Source: a bacterium (GTDB lineage: Bacteria > Desulfobacterota > Binatia > UBA12015). From it: a stretch of 16,130 nt of DNA. The translations under genes were made by a program, and so were the position numbers. The DNA lies in contig JAGWVP010000013.1 of the NCBI GenBank assembly GCA_018970825.1, forward strand, positions 1-16,130, read 5' to 3'. The notes below the pieces were generated by a model. It did no database searches. It was not told where the DNA came from and saw nothing but the letters and a program-made list of their open reading frames with translations. Of the stretch, positions 8,348 through 15,499 are shown piece by piece; the first letter of the stretch is position 1; each line of letters opens with the position of its first letter.

Positions 8348-9688
8348 ATGGCTGCCAACACCCGATCGACCCTCGCGCTCGCCCTCGTCCTGGCCGCGGC
8401 CGGCGGCTTCGCGCCCGCCGAGGTGCGCGCCGACGCGGCCGGCCCCGGGCCCGCGCCCGGGACGACGCTCGGCAAGGACAACTGCAAGACCGCCGAGGGG
8501 CTGCTCCCGCCCGAGATCCTCGCCCACTACTGCAAGGGCGAGTACGAGAACACGGTCGTCGAGTGGAAGGGCTTCACGTTCCCGCCCGACTTCGCCGCCG
8601 CGACCGAGAAGAACGCGGGCCGCTTCGACCTCGACGCCGAGGGCGGCATCGTCGACAAGGCGAGCGGCAAGCAGCCGCCGCGCATCTACGGTTTCCCGTT
8701 CCCGAAGATCGACCCGTCGGATCCAAAGGCCGCGGCGAAGGCCGTGTGGAACTACTTCTACATGACGCTGTCCTACGGGAACCTGCACGCGCAGTCGCAG
8801 GTGAACTGGGTCGGCGCGAGCGCTCTCGAGCGGCGCTCCGACCAGGACGTCCACTTCTTCTACTACGACGGACAGCCCGAGAAGCGCTCGATCGAGAACC
8901 CGCAGAACTTCCTCTCGCAGGGCCTGATCGAGACGGCCGCGCCGGCCGACCTGAACGGCACCTCCGCGCTCGCCTGGCGCTACCGCGACTCGAACAAGCG
9001 CGACCAGGCGTGGGCCTACGTGCCGGCGCTGCGGCGCGCGCGCTCGGTGAGCCCGTCGAACCGCTCCGACGGCTTCCTCGGCTCGGACATGAGCCAGGAC
9101 GACGGCCCGTTCTTCGACGGCAAGCCCGAGGACTTCAACTGGACCTTCAAGGGCGAGGTGGACGGCCTGCGCTTCGTCGACGCCGAGAACCTGAAGGGCA
9201 AGTTCAACGCGAAGTGGCAGGACACCGGCGGCTGGCGCTTCTTCTGGCCCGAGGGCAAGGAGCTCGGCTACGACGACCCGGCGTGGAAGGGCGTCGCGTG
9301 GGCGCCGATCGGCTCGGCGGTCGCGAAGCGCAAGTTCTACGTCGTCGAGGGCGTGCCGAAGGACCGCTACTACCTGTTCGGCAAGCTCGAGCTGTGGCTC
9401 GACAAGGAGTCCTTCCAGGGCGCCTGGAACCGCAAGTTCGACTGGAAGGGCGAGCTGCTGAACACGATGCAGGTGATCGCCTACAACCTGAACAAGGCGA
9501 CGCGGCCCGACGGCTCCGAGGACTACATCCAGGGCTCGAACCTGTCGTTCCAGTGCGCCGAGAACGTGAAGATGAACCGCGCGACGGTCGCCGGCCGCAA
9601 GTGGAGCCCGACCTCGGCCCTCGACGTCATGGTCACCTACGACCCCAAGGACTTCACCGTCGAGGCGCTCGCGCGCGCCGGAAAGTAA
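8348..9688 (+). CDS. Secreted DUF1329 family protein
   Basis: Exported protein of 446 residues. A Sec signal peptide (about 1-28, hydrophobic core TLALALVLAAAGGFA, likely cut after VRA) has no lipobox Cys. The mature part opens with the family hallmark AEGLLPPEILAHYCKGEY, then WRYRDSNKRDQAWAYVPALRRARSV, SDMSQDDGPFFDGKPEDFNW and RKFYVVEGVPKDRYYLFGK, which are the core blocks of DUF1329. The family is thought to have a LolA/LolB-like fold able to hold lipids or other hydrophobic molecules in the periplasm; its biochemical role is not established. DUF1329 genes often sit beside DUF1302 and RND transporter genes, but no such partner is here. GGAG lies 10 nt before the ATG. The mature form has three Cys (46, 62 and one in LSFQCAEN). 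Family assignment is from memory of its conserved blocks. Confidence 0.82.
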   Translation: MAANTRSTLALALVLAAAGGFAPAEVRADAAGPGPAPGTTLGKDNCKTAEGLLPPEILAHYCKGEYENTVVEWKGFTFPPDFAAATEKNAGRFDLDAEGGIVDKASGKQPPRIYGFPFPKIDPSDPKAAAKAVWNYFYMTLSYGNLHAQSQVNWVGASALERRSDQDVHFFYYDGQPEKRSIENPQNFLSQGLIETAAPADLNGTSALAWRYRDSNKRDQAWAYVPALRRARSVSPSNRSDGFLGSDMSQDDGPFFDGKPEDFNWTFKGEVDGLRFVDAENLKGKFNAKWQDTGGWRFFWPEGKELGYDDPAWKGVAWAPIGSAVAKRKFYVVEGVPKDRYYLFGKLELWLDKESFQGAWNRKFDWKGELLNTMQVIAYNLNKATRPDGSEDYIQGSNLSFQCAENVKMNRATVAGRKWSPTSALDVMVTYDPKDFTVEALARAGK

Positions 9689-9696
9689 CCGCCGGA

Positions 9697-9737
9697 CGGA
9701 CCGTCAACCGGCCGGTCGCGGCATGGTTGACGGTCCG
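9697..9737 (+). promoter_or_regulatory. Perfect 13-bp inverted repeat before bioF; candidate BirA-type biotin operator
   Basis: CGGACCGTCAACC (9697-9709) and GGTTGACGGTCCG (9725-9737) are exact reverse complements separated by 15 nt. The inner halves, GTCAACC-N15-GGTTGAC, match the architecture of the bacterial BirA operator (TTGTWAACC-N14-16-GGTTWACAA) at 6 of 9 positions per half, including the invariant AACC/GGTT core and the spacing. It ends 24 bp before bioF and its right arm overlaps a -35-like TTGACG. The other reading is a stem-loop after the DUF1329 gene, whose stop codon is 8 bp upstream, but no T-run follows. Confidence 0.5.
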
Positions 9738-9755
9738 CCCCTGCTCCCGTAGCGC
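9727..9755 (+). promoter_or_regulatory. Possible bio operon promoter inside the inverted repeat
   Basis: TTGACG (9727-9732) is followed after exactly 17 bp by TAGCGC (9750-9755). The -35 is good (5 of 6) and the -10 is poor. Transcription would start around 9762, at the upstream GTG of bioF or about 15 nt before its ATG. A protein bound to the dyad would cover the -35 and block polymerase, as expected for a biotin-repressed operon. Confidence 0.33.
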
Positions 9756-9761
9756 CTCTGC

Positions 9762-10937
9762 GTGCCGCGGGAGGCGATGGACGAGGAGCTCCGGGAGCTC
9801 GAGGCCCGCGCGCTGCGGCGGTCGCGACGGGTCGTCCGCGGGGCGCAGGGGCCCGAGGTCGAGATCGACGGCCGGATGCTCGTCTGCCTGGGCTCGAACA
9901 ACTACCTGGGCCTCGCCGCCGACGAGCGCGTGATCCTGGGCGCGATCTCGGCGCTGGCCGAGGTCGGCGCAGGCGCCGGGGCCTCGCCGCTGCTCGGCGG
10001 CCACATGGAGGACCACGAGGCGCTCGAGGGCGAGATCGCGTCGTGGCTCGGCGCGGAGGCGGCCTTGCTCTTCGGCTCGGGCTGGCACGCGAACGTGGGC
10101 GTCGTCTCGGCGCTGGTCGGTCCGGGCGACGAGATCTTCAGCGACCGGCTGAACCATGCGAGCCTGATCGACGGCTGCCGCCTCTCGCGCGCGACGACCC
10201 GGGTGTTCGCGCACCGCGACGTCGACGAACTCGAAAGGCTGCTCGCCGCGTCGAGGGCCCGTCGCAGGCTCGTCGTGACCGACTCCGTGTTCAGCATGGA
10301 CGGCACCTGCGCCCCGCTCTCGCGCATCGTGGAGGTCGCCGAGCGCCACGGGGCCTGGGTCCTCGTCGACGAGGCGCATGCGACCGGCACGTTCGGTCCG
10401 ACCGGCGCGGGCCTCGTCTCGGAGCTCGGGCTCGGCGACCGGGTGGCCGTCCGCATGGGCACGCTCGGCAAGGCGCTCGGCGGCTACGGAGCCTTCGTCG
10501 CCGGTGCGCGCGAGACCGTCGAACTGCTGCTGAACCGTGCGCGCGCCTACGTGTTCTCGACCTCGCTGCCGCCGTCGGTGGTCGCGGCGGCCCGGATCGC
10601 GATCAGCATCGCGAGCCGCGAGAGCTCGCGCCGCGAGCGGCTCTGGCGCCATGCGCGGCGCCTGCGCGCGGGGCTCGTCGCGGCCGGGCTCGACGTCCCG
10701 CCGCTCGAGTCGCCGATCGTTCCGCTCGTCGCCGGGGAATCGACCGACGCGCTCGCGTGGGCGTCGCGGGCCTTCGACGCCGGCGTGTGGGCGCCCGCCG
10801 TGCGTCCGCCGACGGTGCCCGAGGGGACGGCCCGGCTGCGCCTCACGCCGATCGCGACGCACACGGACCTGCACGTCGAGCGAGCGATCGACGTGCTCGT
10901 GGCCGCGGCCGGCGCGACCGGGGGGAAGGCCGCGTGA
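9762..10937 (+). CDS. bioF: 8-amino-7-oxononanoate synthase
   Basis: PLP enzyme of the alpha-oxoamine synthase family; condenses pimeloyl-ACP (or -CoA) with L-alanine, releasing CO2, to give 8-amino-7-oxononanoate, the first step committed to the biotin rings. The product is 391 residues. Family features are CLGSNNYLGLA (42-52), the glycine-rich GSGWHANVG (105-113), NHASLIDG (131-138), Asp203 in DEAHATGTFG, which binds the PLP ring nitrogen, and the Schiff-base Lys237 in GTLGKALGGYG. The related 2-amino-3-ketobutyrate CoA ligase shares these motifs; the bioA-bioD neighbours decide for BioF. The start is uncertain: GTG at 9762 has no Shine-Dalgarno sequence but coincides with a predicted transcription start, while ATG at 9777 has GGGAGG only 2 nt away, unusually close. 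The stop overlaps the bioA start (GTGA). Confidence 0.95.
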   Translation: MPREAMDEELRELEARALRRSRRVVRGAQGPEVEIDGRMLVCLGSNNYLGLAADERVILGAISALAEVGAGAGASPLLGGHMEDHEALEGEIASWLGAEAALLFGSGWHANVGVVSALVGPGDEIFSDRLNHASLIDGCRLSRATTRVFAHRDVDELERLLAASRARRRLVVTDSVFSMDGTCAPLSRIVEVAERHGAWVLVDEAHATGTFGPTGAGLVSELGLGDRVAVRMGTLGKALGGYGAFVAGARETVELLLNRARAYVFSTSLPPSVVAAARIAISIASRESSRRERLWRHARRLRAGLVAAGLDVPPLESPIVPLVAGESTDALAWASRAFDAGVWAPAVRPPTVPEGTARLRLTPIATHTDLHVERAIDVLVAAAGATGGKAA

Positions 10938-12280
10938 CCACGACCGAGCTCGACCACCGCTTCCTCTGGCACCCGTTCACCCAGATGCGGGACTGGCTCG
11001 CGAGCGAGCCGCTCTCGATCGTCTCGGGCGACGGGAACTGGCTGGTCGACGAGCGGGGGCGCCGTTACCTCGACGGCGTCTCCTCGCTCTGGTGCAACGT
11101 CCACGGCCACCGCCACCCGGTGCTCGACGCGGCGGTCTCGGCGCAGATCGGCCGCATCGCCCACACGACGATGCTCGGGCTCACGCACCCGGGTGCGGCC
11201 GAGCTCGCGGAGCGGCTCGTCGGTCTCGTGCCCGAGGGACTCTCGCGCGTCTTCTACTCCGACGCCGGCGCCACCGCGGTCGAGATCGCGCTCAAGATGG
11301 CCTTCCAGTACTGGCGGTTGCGCGGCCGTCCCGAGCGCGTGCGGATCGCGTCGCTCGCCGACGCCTACCACGGCGACACGATCGGCGCGGTCTCGATCGG
11401 CTACAGCGAGCTCTTCCACCGCCACCACGACGACCTGCTCTACCGGCAGGTCGTGCGCATGGTGCCGCCGCACGTGTTCCGCTGGCGCGACCGCATGGAG
11501 GAGGCGGAGGCGGTCGAGGCGGCACTCGCCGACGCGAGGCGCGCGATCGGCGCGCACGGGCCCGAGCTCGCGGCGATCTTCGTCGAGCCGCTCGTGCAGG
11601 GCGCGGCCGGGATGTGGATGCACCCGCCGGCCTATCTCCGGGGCCTCGAGCGCCTCGCGCGGGAGTGCGGCGCGCTCTTCGTCTGCGACGAGGTCGCGAC
11701 CGGCTTCGGCCGCACCGGCGAGATGTTCGCCTGCGGGCTCGCCGGCGTCCGGCCGGACCTCCTGTGCGTCGGCAAGGGCATCACCGGCGGCTACCTGCCG
11801 CTCGCGGCCACGTTCGCGACCGAGGAGATCTTCTCGGCCTTCCTCGGCCGCTACGAGGACTTCGTCACCTTCTTCCACGGCCACACCTACACCGGGAACC
11901 CGCTCGCCTGCGCGGCGGCCCTCGCATCCCTCGACGTGTTCGAGCGCGAGGACGTGCTCGCGCGATCGCGGCGCACCGCCGACCGCATCGGCGAGCTCCT
12001 CGCGCGCGAGGTCGAGCCGCTGCCGCACGTCGCCGAGGTGCGACGCCGCGGTCTCATGGTCGGCATCGAGCTGGTCGCCGACCGGGCGACGCGCGCCCCC
12101 TACGAGCCGGCGCTCCGGGTCGGCCACCGGGTGTGCGAGGACGTCCGCCGGCACGGCGTCGTCCTGCGGCCGCTCGGCAACGTGGTCGTGCTCATGCCGC
12201 CGCTCTCGCTTTCGCTCGACGAGGCCGAGCTCCTGGTCGAGGCGACGGCGCGCTCGATCCGCGAGGTCACGGGCGCGTGA
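10934..12280 (+). CDS. bioA: Adenosylmethionine (or lysine)-8-amino-7-oxononanoate aminotransferase
   Basis: Class III PLP aminotransferase that converts 8-amino-7-oxononanoate to 7,8-diaminononanoate. The product is 448 residues. Motifs are WHPFTQM (12-18), LWCNVHGH (52-59), YSDAGATAVEIALK (108-121, PLP phosphate site), YHGDTIGA (145-152), CDEVATGFGRTG around the PLP-binding Asp, and Schiff-base Lys281 in VGKGITGG. The N-terminal blocks resemble the Bacillus subtilis enzyme more than E. coli BioA: Phe replaces the Tyr of WHPYTSM (E. coli Tyr17), and NVHGH replaces AIHGY. The Bacillus enzyme uses L-lysine as amino donor, so the donor here may be lysine rather than SAM; that is inference. It starts with a GTG overlapping the bioF stop, with GGGGAAGG a few nt upstream, and overlaps bioD by 4 bp. 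Confidence 0.95.
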   Translation: MTTTELDHRFLWHPFTQMRDWLASEPLSIVSGDGNWLVDERGRRYLDGVSSLWCNVHGHRHPVLDAAVSAQIGRIAHTTMLGLTHPGAAELAERLVGLVPEGLSRVFYSDAGATAVEIALKMAFQYWRLRGRPERVRIASLADAYHGDTIGAVSIGYSELFHRHHDDLLYRQVVRMVPPHVFRWRDRMEEAEAVEAALADARRAIGAHGPELAAIFVEPLVQGAAGMWMHPPAYLRGLERLARECGALFVCDEVATGFGRTGEMFACGLAGVRPDLLCVGKGITGGYLPLAATFATEEIFSAFLGRYEDFVTFFHGHTYTGNPLACAAALASLDVFEREDVLARSRRTADRIGELLAREVEPLPHVAEVRRRGLMVGIELVADRATRAPYEPALRVGHRVCEDVRRHGVVLRPLGNVVVLMPPLSLSLDEAELLVEATARSIREVTGA

Positions 12281-12960
12281 GCCGCATCGTCCTCGTGACC
12301 GGCACCGACACCGGCGTCGGCAAGACCTGGATCTCCTGCGGGCTCCTGCGGAGTTGGCGCGCCGACGGGCTGCGGCTCGCCGCGCGAAAGCCCGCCGAGA
12401 CCGGGTGCGAGGAGCGGGCCGGTTCGCTCCATCCCGCCGACGCGACGGCCCTCGCCGAGGCCGCGGGCGGAGGCGAGCCCGTCGAGTCCGTGTGCCGGTG
12501 GCGCTTCGCGGAGCCTCTCGCGCCCGCGGTGGCGGCGACCCGCGCGGGGCGGCGGATCGACACGAGCGGGATCGCGGCCGACTGCCTCGCGCGCTCGGCG
12601 GAAGTCGACCTGCTGCTGGTCGAGGGTGCGGGCGGGCTGCTCGTGCCCCTGGACGGCCGCGAGACCTTCGCCGACCTCGCCGGCGCGCTCGGCGCCCGGC
12701 TGGTCGTGGTCGTCGGGGCCCGGCTCGGGGCGATCAACCACGCGATGCTGACGATCGGGGCGGCGCGCGCCCGCGGCCTCGAGGTGGCCGCGGTGGTCGT
12801 GAACCACGTGCTTCCCGGGCGGGACCTCGCGACCGAGACGCTCGCCGCGACGCTCGCGGACCTGGGCGCCTGCGACACGATCGTCGAGACGCCGCACGGC
12901 GAGGCGCCGGACCGGCCGCTCGTCGCGGTGGCCCGGGGAATCGCCGCCGTCCGGACCTGA
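12277..12960 (+). CDS. bioD: ATP-dependent dethiobiotin synthetase
   Basis: Carboxylates 7,8-diaminononanoate with CO2 and ATP to close the ureido ring, giving dethiobiotin, the substrate of BioB. Cytoplasmic P-loop enzyme of 227 residues (E. coli BioD 225). The Walker A motif is GTDTGVGKT (9-17), followed by ARKPAETGC (36-44, with the substrate/ATP-contact Lys38), HPADATAL, and the LLVEGAGGLLVPL strand-loop that carries the catalytic Glu. VVVVGARLGAINHAMLT and VVVNHVL follow in the usual order. The GTG start overlaps the bioA stop by 4 bp (GTGA), with GAGGT 9 nt upstream, so the three bio genes are probably translationally coupled. No bioB, bioC or bioH-like gene follows; the next gene converges from the other strand after 19 bp. 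Confidence 0.96.
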   Translation: MSRIVLVTGTDTGVGKTWISCGLLRSWRADGLRLAARKPAETGCEERAGSLHPADATALAEAAGGGEPVESVCRWRFAEPLAPAVAATRAGRRIDTSGIAADCLARSAEVDLLLVEGAGGLLVPLDGRETFADLAGALGARLVVVVGARLGAINHAMLTIGAARARGLEVAAVVVNHVLPGRDLATETLAATLADLGACDTIVETPHGEAPDRPLVAVARGIAAVRT

Positions 12961-12979
12961 GCGCCCGTCCCGGTCGCGT

Positions 12980-13822
12980 CTACTCGCGCGGCGAGACGAT
13001 CTTCACGCCCATCGTGGCGAAGCGGTTGCCGTCGGCGTCGAACACGTCGACCCGCCTCACCTCGACGGTCTCGTCGAACGAGAGCGCGAAATTCGCGTGC
13101 GGGCGTCCGCCCGGACGGGAGCGGCCGTTCACGATGTCGTAGGAGTAGCTCTCGACCACGGGCGTCGCGCCGTTCACCGAGTACTCGACCTCGACCCGCA
13201 CGCCGGGGGAGTCGATCTTCTGCCCCTGCGCGTCGAGCAGCTTGTCGAAGCCGCTGTTCACGTAGCCCTCGCGCGTCCGCACGAGGACGTCGCCGCCTCG
13301 CGAGAAGCGGATCGGGCTCTGCGAGTCGATGACGAACACGAGCCCGGTGCGGAGCACCGGGTGGTTCGCTTCCGGCGTGACGCCGATCAGGCCGAAGCGC
13401 ACGCCCGAGGAGTCGTAGGCCCCCATCGAGACCACCTCGACCAGGTCGCCCTTGAAGATGTCCTCGGGGTTCGAGAGGAAGCCCTTCGCCTTCGCCTTGC
13501 CGTCGACCACGTCGAAGGGGAGGGTCGCGTCGCGCGCCACGCCGTTCACCCGGAGTTCGAGGCGGATCTCGTTGCCCGCCGCCGTCACCTTCTTGCCCGC
13601 CGCGTCGCGCACGGCCGGAAGCACGAGCGAGACCTGGCCTCCGCCGTACTGCGAGACGCGCAGCCCGCCCGCCTTCGCGATGACGAGCGGCGATGCGCCG
13701 CCGACCACGGGTCCCACCGAGAGGTACATCGACTGCTTGTGGGCGCGGGCCGACCCCGGGCCGACGACCAGGGCAGCCGCGGCGACGAGGAGGGCGAACA
13801 GGGAGCGGGGGCGCATGGACAT
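12980..13822 (-). CDS. Uncharacterised secreted protein with two tandem repeats
   Basis: I do not recognise the family. The 280-residue product has a clear Sec signal peptide: basic start, hydrophobic core LFALLVAAAALVVG, likely cleavage after SARA at 27. There is no lipobox and no Cys at all. The mature chain looks beta-rich and consists of two copies of one domain, about residues 44-150 and 169-278. They align through SP (44/169), DAxGxK (73/197), VNG (92/216), FDVVDG with YDIVNG (103/228), and SSGVRFGLIGV with ADGNRFATMGV (138/263). This suggests an internal duplication of an Ig-like or similar beta-sandwich unit, most likely periplasmic or surface-located. The ATG at 13822 is used; ATG at 13816 is equally possible, and neither has a good Shine-Dalgarno sequence. 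Convergent with bioD (19 bp) and divergent from the GH1 gene. No function is proposed. Confidence 0.8.
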   Translation of the reverse strand: MSMRPRSLFALLVAAAALVVGPGSARAHKQSMYLSVGPVVGGASPLVIAKAGGLRVSQYGGGQVSLVLPAVRDAAGKKVTAAGNEIRLELRVNGVARDATLPFDVVDGKAKAKGFLSNPEDIFKGDLVEVVSMGAYDSSGVRFGLIGVTPEANHPVLRTGLVFVIDSQSPIRFSRGGDVLVRTREGYVNSGFDKLLDAQGQKIDSPGVRVEVEYSVNGATPVVESYSYDIVNGRSRPGGRPHANFALSFDETVEVRRVDVFDADGNRFATMGVKIVSPRE

Positions 13823-14002
13823 GGGGGCACTTCGCTTTCGGGCCGGTTCGGCCGTGGGAGCTCCCGCGACGTGGAACGACGCGGGTCGACTCCGGAATCA
13901 AGCACGGCCGCCCGCACCAAGGGAAGCCCGAATTCCGGTCCCGGGGGGGCCTTCCCCGCCGGCGGGTTGCGCCCCGGGGGGCCACCGGTCGAAAGTCGGC
14001 CC

Positions 14003-14010
14003 GGGAGGAG
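14003..14010 (+). promoter_or_regulatory. Strong Shine-Dalgarno sequence of the GH1 gene
   Basis: GGGAGGAG sits 4 nt before the ATG at 14015 and fixes the start. It is one of the strongest ribosome binding sites in the window, in contrast to several neighbours that have none. I found no convincing promoter in the rest of the 13823-14014 gap, which is dominated by G and C runs. Confidence 0.7.
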
Positions 14011-14014
14011 CACC

Positions 14015-15370
14015 ATGCTCGCATTTCCTCGGGGATTCCTGTTCGGGGCGGCCACCGCCGCCCACCAGGTCGAAGGCGGCTGTCTGAACAACCACTGGTC
14101 GGAGTGGGAGCACCAGCCCGGCACGATCCGGGACGGCTCGACCGCCGACGTGGCCTGCGACCACTACCGGCGCTTCCGGGACGACTTCGCACTCGCCTCG
14201 AGCCTCGGCCAGAACGCGCAGCGCATCTCGATCGAGTGGGCCCGGATCGAGCCCGAGGAGGGCCGCTTCGACCGCCGCGAGATCGACCACTACCGCGCGG
14301 TCCTCGACTCGATCCGCGAGAACGGCATGGAGCCGCTCCCGACGCTCCACCACTTCACGCACCCCTCCTGGGTCGCGGCCGACGGTGGATGGGAGAACCC
14401 GCGCATCGTCGACCGGCTCGCCCGCTACGTCGAGCACGCCTCGCGCGAGCTCGGCGACCGCACCTCGTTCTGGTGGACGATCAACGAGCCGATGGTCGCC
14501 CCGGCGCTCTGCTACCTGATGGGCATCCACCCGCCCTGCGTGCGCGACATCTCGCGCGCGCTGCCCGTCTCGCGCCACGTGCTCCTCGCCCACGGGGCGA
14601 TGTACCGCGCGATCCACGGCGCGACGACGCACCGGCCGAAGGTCGGCCCGGTGCTCCAGATGCCGTTCATCGACGCGCTCGACCCGTCGTCCGAGGAGGA
14701 CCGGGCCGCGGCGGCGCAGCAGGACTTCCTGTTCAACCAGTACTACCTCGAGGGCCTGCGCCACGGCGTCGTCGCGCCGCCGGTCGGCGGCGGCGAGGAG
14801 ATCCCCGGGCTCGCCGGGTCGTACGACGTGATCGGGCTCAACTACTACGCGCGCATGCTGGTCTCGGGCCGCGGCGACATGGCGCACCCCGCGGGCGGCG
14901 CGCACGGGGACGGCGACGGCGACGGCGCGACCGCGTCCGAGGGCATGCGGCTGCGTCGCCCCGACGAGCCGTCGGAGTTCGACGACCAGATGGGCTGGGA
15001 GGTGTGGCCGCGCGGGCTGCGCGAGCAACTGCTGCGGCTCTCGTCGTTCGGCGTGCCGCTCTACGTGACCGAGAACGGCATGGCGACGCGCGACGAGCGC
15101 GCGCGCTGCCGCCACCTGCTCGCGCACCTCGCGGAGGTCCACGCGGCGATCCGCGGCGGCGCCGACGTGCGCGGCTTCCTCTACTGGACGCTGCTCGACA
15201 ACTTCGAGTGGGCCGAGGGCTACACGCGCACCTTCGGGCTGATCGAGATCGACCGCGCACGCGACCTCGAGCGCAAGCCGCGCGAGGCGGCGCGCCTCTA
15301 CGGGGAGATCGCGCGCCGCGGCGGGATCGACGAGGAGACGCTGCGGAAGTTCGAGGTGGCGGCGGGCTGA
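14015..15370 (+). CDS. Glycoside hydrolase family 1, beta-glucosidase/beta-galactosidase type
   Basis: Retaining beta-glycosidase with a TIM-barrel fold, probably cytoplasmic (no signal peptide); 451 residues, the normal family length. It opens with FPRGFLFGAATAAHQVEGG, the GH1 N-terminal signature containing the substrate-binding Gln. RISIEWARIEPEEG and LHHFTHPSW follow. The acid/base is Glu158 in WTINEP and the nucleophile Glu353 in YVTENGMA. FLYWTLLDNFEWAEGYTRTFGL near the C-terminus completes the set and includes the Glu/Trp that contact the sugar hydroxyls. All catalytic residues are present, so it should be active; sugar specificity cannot be read from sequence. A short GDGDGDG stretch at about 304-310 is probably a surface loop. 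No transporter or sugar regulator adjoins it, so it stands alone between divergent and downstream unrelated genes. Confidence 0.96.
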   Translation: MLAFPRGFLFGAATAAHQVEGGCLNNHWSEWEHQPGTIRDGSTADVACDHYRRFRDDFALASSLGQNAQRISIEWARIEPEEGRFDRREIDHYRAVLDSIRENGMEPLPTLHHFTHPSWVAADGGWENPRIVDRLARYVEHASRELGDRTSFWWTINEPMVAPALCYLMGIHPPCVRDISRALPVSRHVLLAHGAMYRAIHGATTHRPKVGPVLQMPFIDALDPSSEEDRAAAAQQDFLFNQYYLEGLRHGVVAPPVGGGEEIPGLAGSYDVIGLNYYARMLVSGRGDMAHPAGGAHGDGDGDGATASEGMRLRRPDEPSEFDDQMGWEVWPRGLREQLLRLSSFGVPLYVTENGMATRDERARCRHLLAHLAEVHAAIRGGADVRGFLYWTLLDNFEWAEGYTRTFGLIEIDRARDLERKPREAARLYGEIARRGGIDEETLRKFEVAAG

Positions 15371-15499
15371 GGGGGAGTCGTTCCGGGCCTCGGGGCGGTC
15401 TCCGCGATCGCCGCCCGCGGTGTCGACCCGTGAAGTCGCGCCCGTGGCGGGGCCACCCCGTCGTTGGCCCGCCCCTCCCCGGTCTGCGACAGGTTCCCC
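15371..15499 (+). other. Intergenic gap with two small GC dyads
   Basis: Between the GH1 stop and the methyltransferase start there are two weak dyads, GGGCGG/CCGCCC (15393-15398 and 15411-15416) and GTGGC-GGG-GCCAC (15444-15456). Neither has a T-run, so I do not call a terminator. TTGGCC at 15464 could be a -35, but no -10 lies at the right distance. Confidence 0.25.

Noticed and set aside
9697..9750. Inverted repeat after the DUF1329 gene as a Rho-independent terminator
   Set aside because: No T-run follows on either strand, and its symmetry and spacing fit an operator better; kept only as an alternative.
13943..13981. G-runs before the GH1 gene as a G-quadruplex or repeat element
   Set aside because: Three G-tracts are separated by long C-rich loops that could pair with them; nothing distinguishes this from general G/C skew.
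12267..14192. 641-codon minus-strand frame spanning bioD to the GH1 gene
   Set aside because: It is an Arg/Gly/Pro-rich shadow frame over three genes with convincing products.
14924..14944. GDGDGDG stretch in the GH1 protein as an RTX-like calcium site
   Set aside because: It is too short and lacks the nonapeptide repeat; it sits in a variable GH1 loop.
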